Shown here piece by piece: positions 41,546 to 50,417 of a DNA stretch of 64,000 bases. The notes beneath the pieces were generated by a model, which made no database searches, was not told the DNA's origin, and saw nothing but the letters and a program-made list of their open reading frames with translations. Every line of letters begins with the position of its first letter. The first letter of the stretch is position 1. A program made the position numbers and the translations under genes. The DNA is from Bacteroidales bacterium (GTDB lineage Bacteria > Bacteroidota > Bacteroidia > Bacteroidales > UBA932). The DNA lies in the NCBI GenBank assembly GCA_017445015.1, contig JAFSVL010000017.1, positions 1 to 64,000 of the forward strand. Direction: 5' to 3'.

Positions 41546-44485
41546 ATGATAAAAAGACTTGTCCTTACCCTGGTCACCCTTTTTGCCGTCCTGACTCCCG
41601 CCACGGCCCAGTTGCCTTCCGGAGGAATCAAGGGAACGGTCATCAATCGCGCGGACCGCAGTCCGGTCACGGGTGCAAAGGTGGAAATTTTCAAGGAAGG
41701 CCGCCCCAGTGGCATCGTTTCAACCGTTCAGGACGGTACTTTCCTTCTGGAAGGGTATGACCGCGGCGACTGGATGATAATGGTCACCGCCCAGGGCTAC
41801 CTGCCGGTTCAACTGAATGTCACCCTTTCCGGCGGGGTCCGGGACCTCTTCAACATCGGCCTTACTCCGACAAAAGCCGTTGAAAATCCGGAAGACGGTT
41901 CCGACTTCATGGAATTCGACCTCGCGGATACCGGTTACAGCGACGCCCCGACGGTGCTCTTCTCCGACGATGTATATTCCAGCATCGTCGGATACAGTTT
42001 CGGCAGCGTGCGTTTCAAGAACCGCGGATACAATTCGGAGAGCCAGGACGTCCTGCTCAGCGGGATCAAGCTGAATGATGCGCTGACCGGCTATTCGCCC
42101 TGGTCGCTCTGGTCCGGCCTGAATGAAATCACCCGTTCCAAAGCCACGACCAATTCAATGGAAGCGTCCGACTATGCGCTTGGCGGCTACAACGGCGTGA
42201 CGAACATCTTCGCCAATCCCTCCAGCGTGCGCAGGGGGCTGCGGGTCAGCGCGCTGACCAACAGCGCGATGTACCGCCTCCGCCTGATGCTTACCTACGC
42301 TTCGGGCAAGAAGGACAACGGCTGGAGTTACGCCTTCAGCGCTTCCGGACGTTTTGGCGGGAATGACTGGATCCAGGGTGTCTTCTACCGCAGTCTGGCC
42401 TACTATGCCGGTGTCGAAAAGACCTTCGGCGATGCCCATACCCTCTCCCTGTTCACTTTCGCCACGCCGGGCATCCGGGGCACGCAGAACGCCTCCACGC
42501 AGGAAGTGTATGACCTGATGGGGGACAATATGTATAATTCCAACTGGGGCTACCAGAACGGCAAGCGGCGCAATTCGCGGATGCGCAAGACTTTCGAGCC
42601 CATTACGGTGCTCAAGTATGAATTTACCCCTTCCGACCGCTTCCGTTCGATGACGACCCTGCTCTGGCGCACCGGCAAGAACGGCTATACCGCGCTGGAC
42701 TGGTATGACGCGCAGGACCCCCGCCCCGACTATTACCGCAACCTCCCCAGTTACGCCTATATGGAGGAAGAGGATATCGACCGCAGCAATCCCGACAAGG
42801 CCGACTGGATGCGTTATGCCTGGACGGCATCCGGCAGTGAATTCGACAAGTACCGTCATGTGGACTGGGACCATCTCTACGATGTGAATGCAAGCAGTCC
42901 CGACGGGCGCAGCAAATACGCGCAGGAAGAGCGGCACGTCGATCAGAACGACATCAACCTGGCGGAAAGCATCAAGTGGCGCGCCAGCGACCTCTTTACC
43001 CTCACGGCCGGCGTCACCCTCAAATGGAACCGCACGGAGAATTACAAACAGATATGTGACCTGCTGGGAGGCAAGTACTTCCTCAATATCGACTCCTTTG
43101 CCGAACGCGATTTCGCCGTTTCCGAGGCCCGGGTCCAGAATGACCTGGATTATTGGATACGGCACGGCGAAGCGGAAAAAATCACCACCGGCGGCAAGTA
43201 CGGCTATGATTACATCGCTCAGGTACGCCGGGCGGGCCTCTGGGCCAACGGCGCGTTCCATAAGGGCGGTTTCGATGCTTCCGTCGGCGTTTCCGCAGGC
43301 TATGACGCCTTCTGGCGCGAGGGCCTGATGCGCAAGGGACTCTTTGCCGGCACGGACGATGCGGGCAGGGACATCATCATCGACGGCGTCAACCTTACCA
43401 CGCGGGACAGCAAGGGCAGGGTGGTGACCTCCAAGGGCAAATCCGAGGTCAGCCGCTTCTTTACCGGTTCAGCCAAGGCCTTTGCGGGCTATACCTTTGT
43501 CGGCGGTCACAGGATATGGGCGGACGCCGGCTTCTTCAACGACGCCCCCACTTTTAACGAGGCCTTTGTCTCGCCCCGTACACGCAATACCCTGATGGAC
43601 GGACTTACGACGAAGAAGACCCTTTCCGGAGACATCAATTACCAGTTCAGCCACAAAGGCTACAACGCCCGCCTGAGCCTCTACTACACCCGGATATGGG
43701 ACCAGTCCGACGTGATGAGTTTCTATGATGATTCCCAGCACTCCTTCACGAATTTTGCCATGACCGGCATCAGTCAGCGCCATATGGGACTTGAACTGGG
43801 CGTCAGCGTTCCGCTGCCCCTTCAGGGACTGAGCATCTCCGGCGTCCTGAGCCTGGGTGAGCATATCTATAACAGCCGTCCGCACATGGTGCAGACCATC
43901 GACAACAGTGCGGAAATCATCCGTGACGAGGAGGTTACCTGGTGGGACCGCACCCCGATTTACAAGATTGCCGGTTACTCCCCGGAGGGTACGCCCATCT
44001 ACGACCAGGATATCAACGGCAATTTTATCATCACCGGTTACAAAAAGCATTATGTGGCGGGAAGCCCGCAGGTGGCGGCGCAGCTCTCGCTCAACTATAA
44101 TATCAGGTACTGGTTCTTTGAAATCAACGGCCAGTGTTTCGCCCGTTCCTTCCTGGACATGAACCCGCTCTACCGTACGGATTATGCCTGCCGGGGAGGC
44201 GATGCCAATCCGGGCATTATCGAGGAGATGACCGCCCAGGAAGAATTCGCGCCGGCGTTCCTGCTGAATGCCAGCGTCGGAAAGAGCTGGTTTGTCAAGG
44301 GCAATCAGCTCGGCTTTTCACTCAGCCTCAATAATATGACAAACAACAAGAATGTCAAGACCGGAGGCTACGAGCAGACGCGCCTGATCGCGTCCTCGGG
44401 CAAGGACCGTTATTATCGCTTCGATCCCAAGTACTTCTACATGCCCGGCTTCAATTATATGTTAAACCTGTATTTCCGATTCTAG
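41546..44485 (+). CDS. TonB-dependent outer-membrane receptor with carboxypeptidase-regulatory-like N-terminal domain
   Basis: 979 residues. Signal peptide (~1-22), a carboxypeptidase-D regulatory-like domain (~27-110: GGIKGTVINRADRSPVTGAKVEIF), plug domain (VLLSGIKLNDALTGYSPWSLWSGL) and a large beta-barrel to the aromatic C-terminus (YMLNLYFRF). It should move a substrate across the outer membrane using the TonB-ExbBD system (7345-8136 is a candidate partner). No SusD gene is nearby, unlike glycan-importing SusC systems. Its neighbours are nucleases and an OB-fold lipoprotein, which suggests oligonucleotide or nucleoside-phosphate cargo. Confidence 0.9.
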   Translation: MIKRLVLTLVTLFAVLTPATAQLPSGGIKGTVINRADRSPVTGAKVEIFKEGRPSGIVSTVQDGTFLLEGYDRGDWMIMVTAQGYLPVQLNVTLSGGVRDLFNIGLTPTKAVENPEDGSDFMEFDLADTGYSDAPTVLFSDDVYSSIVGYSFGSVRFKNRGYNSESQDVLLSGIKLNDALTGYSPWSLWSGLNEITRSKATTNSMEASDYALGGYNGVTNIFANPSSVRRGLRVSALTNSAMYRLRLMLTYASGKKDNGWSYAFSASGRFGGNDWIQGVFYRSLAYYAGVEKTFGDAHTLSLFTFATPGIRGTQNASTQEVYDLMGDNMYNSNWGYQNGKRRNSRMRKTFEPITVLKYEFTPSDRFRSMTTLLWRTGKNGYTALDWYDAQDPRPDYYRNLPSYAYMEEEDIDRSNPDKADWMRYAWTASGSEFDKYRHVDWDHLYDVNASSPDGRSKYAQEERHVDQNDINLAESIKWRASDLFTLTAGVTLKWNRTENYKQICDLLGGKYFLNIDSFAERDFAVSEARVQNDLDYWIRHGEAEKITTGGKYGYDYIAQVRRAGLWANGAFHKGGFDASVGVSAGYDAFWREGLMRKGLFAGTDDAGRDIIIDGVNLTTRDSKGRVVTSKGKSEVSRFFTGSAKAFAGYTFVGGHRIWADAGFFNDAPTFNEAFVSPRTRNTLMDGLTTKKTLSGDINYQFSHKGYNARLSLYYTRIWDQSDVMSFYDDSQHSFTNFAMTGISQRHMGLELGVSVPLPLQGLSISGVLSLGEHIYNSRPHMVQTIDNSAEIIRDEEVTWWDRTPIYKIAGYSPEGTPIYDQDINGNFIITGYKKHYVAGSPQVAAQLSLNYNIRYWFFEINGQCFARSFLDMNPLYRTDYACRGGDANPGIIEEMTAQEEFAPAFLLNASVGKSWFVKGNQLGFSLSLNNMTNNKNVKTGGYEQTRLIASSGKDRYYRFDPKYFYMPGFNYMLNLYFRF

Positions 44486-44488
44486 GCC

Positions 44489-45607
44489 ATGAAAAAGTTT
44501 TTATATTCCCTGGCTCTGGCCTGTGCGGTGCTCTCGTCCTGTGACATCGAACCGCTTTACATAGAATCCGACCTCCGCTGGAAAAAGTACGAGCCGCAGA
44601 CGCTGCAGCCCACGCACACGATCCGGGAACTGTCCCAGATGTACCAGCCGGGCAAGCCTTTTGTCGTGAACCGGGACCTGATCGTGGGCGGGCAGGTGGT
44701 ATCCACGGACCAGCCGGGCAACTTCTACAAGAGCCTGTTCCTGCAGGACGAGACCGGCGGGCTTGAACTGAAAATCGGCCGCAACGGCCTTTATAACGAT
44801 TATAAGCAAGGACAGTGGGTGTATGTCAACTGCCGTGACCTGTCCATCGGCATGTACGGGTACAAGACCGGCAGCTACGGTGGCTCGGGCATGGTGCAGA
44901 TCGGCTTTTCCGACCCGACGGGGGAGTATGAGACTTCCTACATCGAATCCCCGCTGCTTGTGAATACCCGCATCATACGGGGCGAGCAGGGCACGATGCC
45001 GGAGCCGGTGGCCGTCGAATCTTCCGGGCAGTTGCCGAAATCCTCCGACAGCCAGGCCACCCATTCCCTGCTGGGCAGGCTGGTTACCCTGCGCGGCCTC
45101 TATTATGCAAAGGAGACTTTCGTGCTGCTTTATCTGGATTCGACCAAGGACAAGAAACTGTACACCAACCGGGTGTTCCTTTCGGATACCAACGGCGCCA
45201 CGGGTGACGACAAGACCCACGGCATCACCACCTGGGCCATGTCCAAGTCCAAGATGACGGAATACCTCTGCGCCGGCCTCTGGGACGACTGCAAGGTGGG
45301 CAGCGGAAGTACTTTTACGGGGCAGACGCTCGCCGATTTCCGGGGCGACGGTTCCTATCCCGGCGTTGAGAAGGCTGCCTATAGCGTGAGCCAGTACTTT
45401 ACGATGGGGCAGACGAGCATCCAGGTCCGGACGAGCGGGTTCTGCAAGTTCGCGGACCTCGAAATGCCCGCGGACGTACTCAGCGGGCGGCGTGCCCTTG
45501 ATATGACCGGCGTCCTGACCATCTATCAGGGAAGCCTCCAGCTGGTTGTCAATTCCCAGGACGACTGGCGTTATTCCGATACAGGAAAAAAATTATATGA
45601 ACGATGA
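44489..45607 (+). CDS. DUF5689 (OB-fold) lipoprotein
   Basis: 372 residues; lipoprotein signal ending LSSC (Cys18). The DUF5689 signature IRELSQMYQPGKPFVVNRDLIVGGQVVSTDQPGNFYKSLFLQ is clear, followed by the glycine-rich RNGLYNDYKQGQWVYV strand and a C-terminal domain. DUF5689 proteins are Bacteroidetes surface lipoproteins often encoded beside TonB receptors and nucleases; the OB-fold suggests ligand binding. It starts 3 nt after the receptor stop and its stop overlaps the peptidase ATG by 4 bp. Best guess: the receptor's surface partner, replacing SusD. Confidence 0.85.
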   Translation: MKKFLYSLALACAVLSSCDIEPLYIESDLRWKKYEPQTLQPTHTIRELSQMYQPGKPFVVNRDLIVGGQVVSTDQPGNFYKSLFLQDETGGLELKIGRNGLYNDYKQGQWVYVNCRDLSIGMYGYKTGSYGGSGMVQIGFSDPTGEYETSYIESPLLVNTRIIRGEQGTMPEPVAVESSGQLPKSSDSQATHSLLGRLVTLRGLYYAKETFVLLYLDSTKDKKLYTNRVFLSDTNGATGDDKTHGITTWAMSKSKMTEYLCAGLWDDCKVGSGSTFTGQTLADFRGDGSYPGVEKAAYSVSQYFTMGQTSIQVRTSGFCKFADLEMPADVLSGRRALDMTGVLTIYQGSLQLVVNSQDDWRYSDTGKKLYER

Positions 45608-47613
45608 AACACGTCTCGCTGATGATGGCGGCAATGATGGCAATGGCATCCTGCACATCCCTAAATCCGTTTTTTGAAGAATGGGACACCCCTTACGGGA
45701 TCCCTCCCTATGAGAAGATCAAAGTTTCCGATTACATGCCGGCCCTGCGGGAGGGGATGAAGCGGCAGAGCGCAGCGGTGGAGGCCATCGTGACGAATTC
45801 CGACGCGCCGACCTTCGGGAATACCGTGGCCGCGCTCGAAATGAGCGGCCTGTTGCTTTCCAAGGTGGAGGGCGTGCTCTTCAATGTCAGCGAAACGGAC
45901 CGCAGCGATGCCCTGGACGCCGTCGTGGAGGAGGCCCTGCCCCTGCTGAGCGCCCATTCCGATGCCATTTCCTTCAATAAGGCGCTCTATGCCCGCGTCG
46001 CCGCGGTGATGGAAAACGAATATGACGCGCTGGACCGGGAGCGGCAGATGGTGCTCAAAGAACTGTGCGAGTCGTTTGTCCGGGAGGGCGTGAACCTGCC
46101 GGAGGCCGTGCAGGATACGCTCAAGGAAATCAATGCGCAACTTTCGCTCAAGACGCAGAAAATCGGCAACAATATCCTTGCGGAGTCCAATGCGTTCAAG
46201 GAGAAATTCGGCTTCAGCGTCAGCGCTTATCCGGACAAGATGACCTCGACGGAGGACCGGGAACTGCGCCGTGCCTACAATGAATTCTATACCTCCCGCG
46301 GGCATCGCGGCAATGGGAACGACAATACCGCCCTCATCCTCGAAGTGATGCGTCTGCGCATCCGCCGTGCGCAAATCCTGGGTTTCCCCACGCCCGCGGC
46401 CTACGAACTCGCCCCCAAGATGGCGGGTACGTCCGATGCGGTCGATGCGTTCCTTTCGCCCATCATGCAGGCTGCGCTCAAGGCGGCCGGAAGGGAACTG
46501 AAGGACATGCAGGCGATGATGGACGAGGATATCCGCGCCGGCCTCCTTCCCGAAGGCAGTACGATCCAGCCCTGGGACTGGTGGTATTATGCGGAGAAGG
46601 TGCGCAGGGCGCGCTATGACCTGGACGAGGAGCAGACCAAGCCCTATTTCCAGATTGACAGCGTGGTGAAGGGACTCTTCCTCGCCGCGGGAAAACTCTA
46701 TGGCATCCAGGCAGAGCGGCTCTCCGGCGTACCTGTCTATAACCCGGAGGTGACGACCTACAAGATCAGCGATGCCGACGGCTCGCTGGCCGGCATATTT
46801 ACCACCGACTATTTCCCGCGTCCGAGCAAGCGGGGCGGTGCGTGGATGAACAATGTCCGGGAACAGTATATCGCGCCGGACGGTACCGACGTGCGTCCCA
46901 TCATCGTCAATGTGGGCAACCTGCACGAAAATCTCTCCGTGGATGAGGTGCAGACCGTGTTCCACGAGTTCGGCCATGCCCTGCACGGGCTGCTTTCGCG
47001 CTGCCGTTATGCTTCCGTGAGCGGTACGTCCGTCAAGCGCGACTATGTGGAAATGCTCTCGCAGTTCAATGAGAACTGGGCCTTCCAGCCGGAACTGCTC
47101 GCGGAGTATGCCCGCAACGCTCAGGGCGAGGTGATTCCCGCGGAACTCGTGGAAAAAATCAATAATGCCTTGAAATTCAATCAGGGATTCATGACCACCG
47201 AACTCTGCGCCGCATCGATCCTGGACATGAAATGGCACGAGTTGACGGAGATTCCTGAAGAGGCGTTCGCCGACCCGGCCGCCTGGATTGATGCCTTCGA
47301 AGCGAAGGTCTGCGCCGATATGGGCCTGATTCCCGAAATTGCGCCCCGTTACCGCACCACCTACTTCAACCACATCTTCTCCAGCGGCTACAATGCCGGT
47401 TATTACGGATACCTTTGGGCGGAAGTGCTGGACAAGGATGCCTTCAGTTTGTTCGAGGCGCGTCCCGATGTGTTTGACAAGGAACTGGCCACCCGCTTCA
47501 AGGAGACCTTCCTGCAGAGGGGCGGCTCGGAGGAGCCGATGGTGCTCTATGAGTCGTTTGCCGGCCGGAAACCGGACCAGGCGGCCTTTCTCAGGGCCAG
47601 AGGACTTGACTAG
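45604..47613 (+). CDS. dcp: M3-family zinc metallopeptidase (peptidyl-dipeptidase Dcp-like), lipoprotein
   Basis: 669 residues. The signal carries a lipobox-like MASC (Cys17). The catalytic zinc motif is HEFGH (His454-His458), in VFHEFGHALHGLLS. Length and the N-terminal helical channel match the oligopeptidase A/Dcp group, which cuts dipeptides from peptide C-termini. The ATG overlaps the DUF5689 stop (ATGA), so the two are translationally coupled. It may process peptides in the periplasm, or free nucleic acid from protein in this operon; the latter is inference. gpmI follows 16 nt later. Confidence 0.9.
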   Translation: MKHVSLMMAAMMAMASCTSLNPFFEEWDTPYGIPPYEKIKVSDYMPALREGMKRQSAAVEAIVTNSDAPTFGNTVAALEMSGLLLSKVEGVLFNVSETDRSDALDAVVEEALPLLSAHSDAISFNKALYARVAAVMENEYDALDRERQMVLKELCESFVREGVNLPEAVQDTLKEINAQLSLKTQKIGNNILAESNAFKEKFGFSVSAYPDKMTSTEDRELRRAYNEFYTSRGHRGNGNDNTALILEVMRLRIRRAQILGFPTPAAYELAPKMAGTSDAVDAFLSPIMQAALKAAGRELKDMQAMMDEDIRAGLLPEGSTIQPWDWWYYAEKVRRARYDLDEEQTKPYFQIDSVVKGLFLAAGKLYGIQAERLSGVPVYNPEVTTYKISDADGSLAGIFTTDYFPRPSKRGGAWMNNVREQYIAPDGTDVRPIIVNVGNLHENLSVDEVQTVFHEFGHALHGLLSRCRYASVSGTSVKRDYVEMLSQFNENWAFQPELLAEYARNAQGEVIPAELVEKINNALKFNQGFMTTELCAASILDMKWHELTEIPEEAFADPAAWIDAFEAKVCADMGLIPEIAPRYRTTYFNHIFSSGYNAGYYGYLWAEVLDKDAFSLFEARPDVFDKELATRFKETFLQRGGSEEPMVLYESFAGRKPDQAAFLRARGLD

Positions 47614-47629
47614 TTGACAATGTAAAAGA

Positions 47630-49147
47630 ATGGAAAGAAAAGTACTGTTGATGATACTCGACGGATGGGGCGAGGGTAAAGAAGACCATTCCAATGCCAT
47701 TTATACGCAAGGCACACCCTTTATCGATTCCCTTCGCGCCAAATATCCGCATTCGCATCTTCATGCCTGCGGCGAGTATGTGGGCCTGCCCGACGGGCAG
47801 ATGGGTAATTCCGAAGTGGGGCACATGAACCTCGGCGCCGGGCGCGTAGTCTATCAGGACCTGGTGAAAATCAATATCGCCTGCAGGGAGCATGCCCTGA
47901 TGCAGAATGCGGAAATCAAGGCCGCCTACGATTATGTGAAGGCCAGCGGCAAGAAACTGCATTTCTTCGGCCTTTGTTCGCATGGGGGCGTGCATTCTTC
48001 CCTGGACCATCTGTATGAGTTCCTCTCCGAGGCGGAGAAAGCCGGACTGAAGGACGTGTTCGTCCATTGCTTTATGGATGGCCGCGATACCGATCCCCGT
48101 TCCGGCTATGGTTTCGTGAAGGAACTTGAGGAGAAGATGGCGGCTACGACGGGCCGCGTGGCTACCGTCTGCGGCCGTTTTTATACCATGGACCGCGACA
48201 AGCGCTGGAACCGCGTGAAAGAGGCGTACGATATGCTCGTGGAGGGCAAGGGGGCGCAATTTTCGTCAGCGCTGGACGGAATCCAGGCATCGTACGATGC
48301 GGACGTAACCGACGAATTCATCAAACCCATCGTCATTTGCGAGAACGGGCAGCCGCTCGCGAAGGTCGGGGAAGGCGACTGCGTGATTTTCTATAATTTC
48401 CGCAATGACCGCGCGCGCGAACTGACCGCGGTGCTTACGCAGCAGGATATGCCGGAAGAGGGGATGCACACCCTCCCGCTGCATTATTGCTGCCTTACCC
48501 CTTACGACGCTTCCTTCAAGGGGCTCCATATCCTCTTTGACAAGGAGGAGGTGCGTGATACCCTCGGCGAGACGGTGTCCAGGGCCGGGAAGCGGCAGTT
48601 GCGTATCGCCGAGACGGAGAAGTACGCCCACGTGACCTTCTTCTTCAACGGCGGGCGCGAAACTCCCTTCGAGAACGAAGACCGCATCCTGGTGAACTCG
48701 CCGAAGGTGGCGACCTACGACCTTCAGCCCGAAATGAGCGCCATCGAGGTTACGGACAAACTCATTGCCGCGATCCGCAGCGAGGAAGAGGATGTCATTA
48801 TCCTGAACTTCGCCAATGGCGATATGGTGGGCCATACCGGGGTTTACGATGCCATCCGCAATGCCGTAGGCTGTATCGACGGTTGTGTGGAAGCCGTCGT
48901 GACGGCGGCGCTCGCACACGGCTATGTGGTGCTGCTGACCGCGGACCACGGCAATGCCGATTATGCAGTGAACGAGGACGGCAGCCCCAATACCGCCCAT
49001 TCGCTGAACCGGGTGCAGTTCATCGTGATCGGCGAGCCTTCGGTGAAGGAGGTGAAGGACGGCGCCCTTTGCAATGTGGCGCCCACCATCCTCAAACTGA
49101 TGGGCATCCCGCAGCCGGAGGCGATGACGGCGGAACCGTTGATATAA
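47630..49147 (+). CDS. gpmI: 2,3-bisphosphoglycerate-independent phosphoglycerate mutase
   Basis: 505 residues, the usual length. The alkaline-phosphatase fold has the nucleophile Ser61 ([14 protein letters not shown]) and metal ligands in [33 protein letters not shown] and LTADHGNAD. It interconverts 3- and 2-phosphoglycerate using two Mn2+. ATG 47630 lies 16 nt after the peptidase. It may simply be read through from the upstream operon. The 3' flank holds a dispersed repeat. Confidence 0.97.
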   Translation: MERKVLLMILDGWGEGKEDHSNAIYTQGTPFIDSLRAKYPHSHLHACGEYVGLPDGQMGNSEVGHMNLGAGRVVYQDLVKINIACREHALMQNAEIKAAYDYVKASGKKLHFFGLCSHGGVHSSLDHLYEFLSEAEKAGLKDVFVHCFMDGRDTDPRSGYGFVKELEEKMAATTGRVATVCGRFYTMDRDKRWNRVKEAYDMLVEGKGAQFSSALDGIQASYDADVTDEFIKPIVICENGQPLAKVGEGDCVIFYNFRNDRARELTAVLTQQDMPEEGMHTLPLHYCCLTPYDASFKGLHILFDKEEVRDTLGETVSRAGKRQLRIAETEKYAHVTFFFNGGRETPFENEDRILVNSPKVATYDLQPEMSAIEVTDKLIAAIRSEEEDVIILNFANGDMVGHTGVYDAIRNAVGCIDGCVEAVVTAALAHGYVVLLTADHGNADYAVNEDGSPNTAHSLNRVQFIVIGEPSVKEVKDGALCNVAPTILKLMGIPQPEAMTAEPLI

Positions 49148-49197
49148 ACGTTCGGAAGGAATAATTGCTTCGATGGCGGAAGAAAAAGACTTCTGCT

Positions 49198-49224
49198 CCC
49201 TGTTGCTCCGCAACCCTGTCCGGG
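49198..49224. repeat. Dispersed intergenic repeat (copy 2)
   Basis: Matches 12808-12834 at 24 of 27 bases, same orientation. Both copies lie just after the end of a long co-oriented gene run (parC; gpmI). Mismatches are at positions 7, 11 and 15 of the 27. Confidence 0.6.
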
Positions 49225-49252
49225 ATCTTTACTATTTGTTAACCTTGATATT

Positions 49253-50098
49253 ATGTGGGTCTGGCTGGCGGTCGCTTCCGCGTTATTGCTGGGATTTTAT
49301 GATGTTGGCAAAAAACTTTGCCTGCGTCGTAACGACATCCTGTATGTACTGCTGGGTATTACCCTGTGTTCAGTGGTGTTCCTGTCCCCGTTTCTGGAAC
49401 ACGGCAGCCTTCGGGAGCACCTGATATTGATTTTCAAGGCCTTCCTGGTGACTGTCTCCTGGGTGAGCGGTCTGGCTGGCATCAAGTATTTGCCCCTGAC
49501 GACGGCGAGCACGCTCAAAGCCTCGCGCCCGGTCATCGTCGTGGTGCTGTCGATGCTCATTTTTGGCGAGCGGCTGGGATGGATGCAGTGGGCCGGCGTG
49601 GTCCTGGTTTTCTCGGCGATTTTTATGCTGGGGCGTTCCAGCCGCCGGGAGGGCATTTCCTTCGCCCGCAACAAGGGTGTGCTGTATATGCTGCTGGCGA
49701 TTCTGAGCGGCGCGGCCAGCGCCCTGTGGGACAAGCACATTATCAGCGGAATGGCGCCGCTCTTTATCCAGAGTTGGACGAATGTCTATATCGCCGCCTT
49801 CCTCCTGCTGCTCATTGCCGGAAAGGCGCTTTTCAGCCGGGAGAGGCCGGAGCCGTTCCGTTTTGACTGGATGCTGCTGCTGACGGCGCTCGTCATCACC
49901 GCGTCGGATGCGCTGTACTTCTATTCGCTGAGCGGGGAAGGCGCGCTGCTCTCGGTCATTACCCTCGTGCGGCGCGCCTCCGTGATTGTTACTTTTGTGC
50001 TCGGTGCCCTGCTCTTCAAGGAACACCGCATCCGCGACAAAGCGGCCGTGCTGGCCATCCTGCTCGCGGGCCTGGTCCTGCTGGTGCTCGGGTCGTAG
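49253..50098 (+). CDS. EamA/DMT-superfamily transporter
   Basis: 281 residues with ten predicted membrane helices in two repeated EamA halves: the first contains KYLPLTTASTLKASRPVIVVV, the second WDKHIISGMAPLF and LLSVITLVRRASVIVTF. Members export amino acids, nucleotide sugars or other metabolites. There is no conserved partner: gpmI is 105 bp upstream, across a repeat, and umuC is convergent beyond a 400-bp gap. Substrate unknown. Confidence 0.88.
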   Translation: MWVWLAVASALLLGFYDVGKKLCLRRNDILYVLLGITLCSVVFLSPFLEHGSLREHLILIFKAFLVTVSWVSGLAGIKYLPLTTASTLKASRPVIVVVLSMLIFGERLGWMQWAGVVLVFSAIFMLGRSSRREGISFARNKGVLYMLLAILSGAASALWDKHIISGMAPLFIQSWTNVYIAAFLLLLIAGKALFSRERPEPFRFDWMLLLTALVITASDALYFYSLSGEGALLSVITLVRRASVIVTFVLGALLFKEHRIRDKAAVLAILLAGLVLLVLGS

Positions 50099-50205
50099 AG
50101 CCTTCCCATTCTGATTCCGCTGTAAAATTTCCTGCGGTAATTTTCCTGTCGTCGCTCTCCGGGCCAAGTTTTGAGCCACTCCCGGACCTCCGTCGCTGTC
50201 TTTAT

Positions 50206-50271
50206 CCGCTCCGCACATCATCTTCATCCGCTCCGCCTGCCGTATTCAGCCGCTCCGCACGTCGGCAGGTC
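50206..50271 (+). repeat. Three tandem 22-bp repeats with a CCGCTCCGC core
   Basis: CCGCTCCGC occurs at 50206-50214, 50228-50236 and 50250-50258, exactly 22 bp apart each time. The rest of each unit varies (ends in TTCA before the next core). A related CCGCTCCGCGG palindrome lies between rpsI and rpsB (28297-28307). Too few and too variable to be a CRISPR array. Confidence 0.7.
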
Positions 50272-50370
50272 CGGCAACCCCGGCGTTTTAGGCTGTTTTT
50301 TGCCAGGTTGCCGGACCAGGGGGCCTGCAACCCCGAAGAAAATGCCGTGTTTTTGCCAGGTTGCTGCACT
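50268..50370 (+). repeat. Two tandem 53-bp units, each with a hairpin
   Basis: Unit 1 starts at 50268 and unit 2 at 50321. Both contain CAACCCCG (50275-50282, 50328-50335) and an identical TTTTTGCCAGGTTGC (50297-50311, 50350-50364). In unit 1 GGTCCGGCAACC (50268-50279) is a perfect 12-bp inverted repeat of GGTTGCCGGACC (50306-50317); unit 2 keeps a shorter GCAACC/GGTTGC stem. Conservation lies in the stem ends and T-tract, not in a reading frame, pointing to an RNA or DNA structure. Confidence 0.65.
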
Positions 50371-50417
50371 CGTAAAAGTAGAGTAGAATATTTATGCTAT
50401 TTTCTTCGGAAAAGTGT

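Larger units (their letters stand above)
50099..50417. other. Repeat-rich intergenic region between eamA and the ATPase remnant
   Basis: About 320 bp without a convincing gene. It contains three 22-bp tandem units (50206-50271) and two 53-bp units with hairpins (50268-50370), described separately. The first ~100 bp show a few GC-rich palindromic bits but no clear terminator. The last ~45 bp turn AT-rich and lead into the ATPase fragment. Confidence 0.7.

Noticed and set aside
41546-45607. A classical polysaccharide utilization locus
   Set aside because: No SusD, glycoside hydrolase or polysaccharide lyase lies in the operon; its enzymes are nucleases and a peptidase.
50206-50370. A CRISPR array
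   Set aside because: Only three cores of 9 bp at 22-bp spacing and two 53-bp units; no constant long repeat, no unique spacers and no cas genes nearby.
50268-50370. Integron attC-type recombination sites
   Set aside because: The stems contain GGTTGC/GCAACC but not the conserved attC core sites, and there is no integrase or cassette gene.
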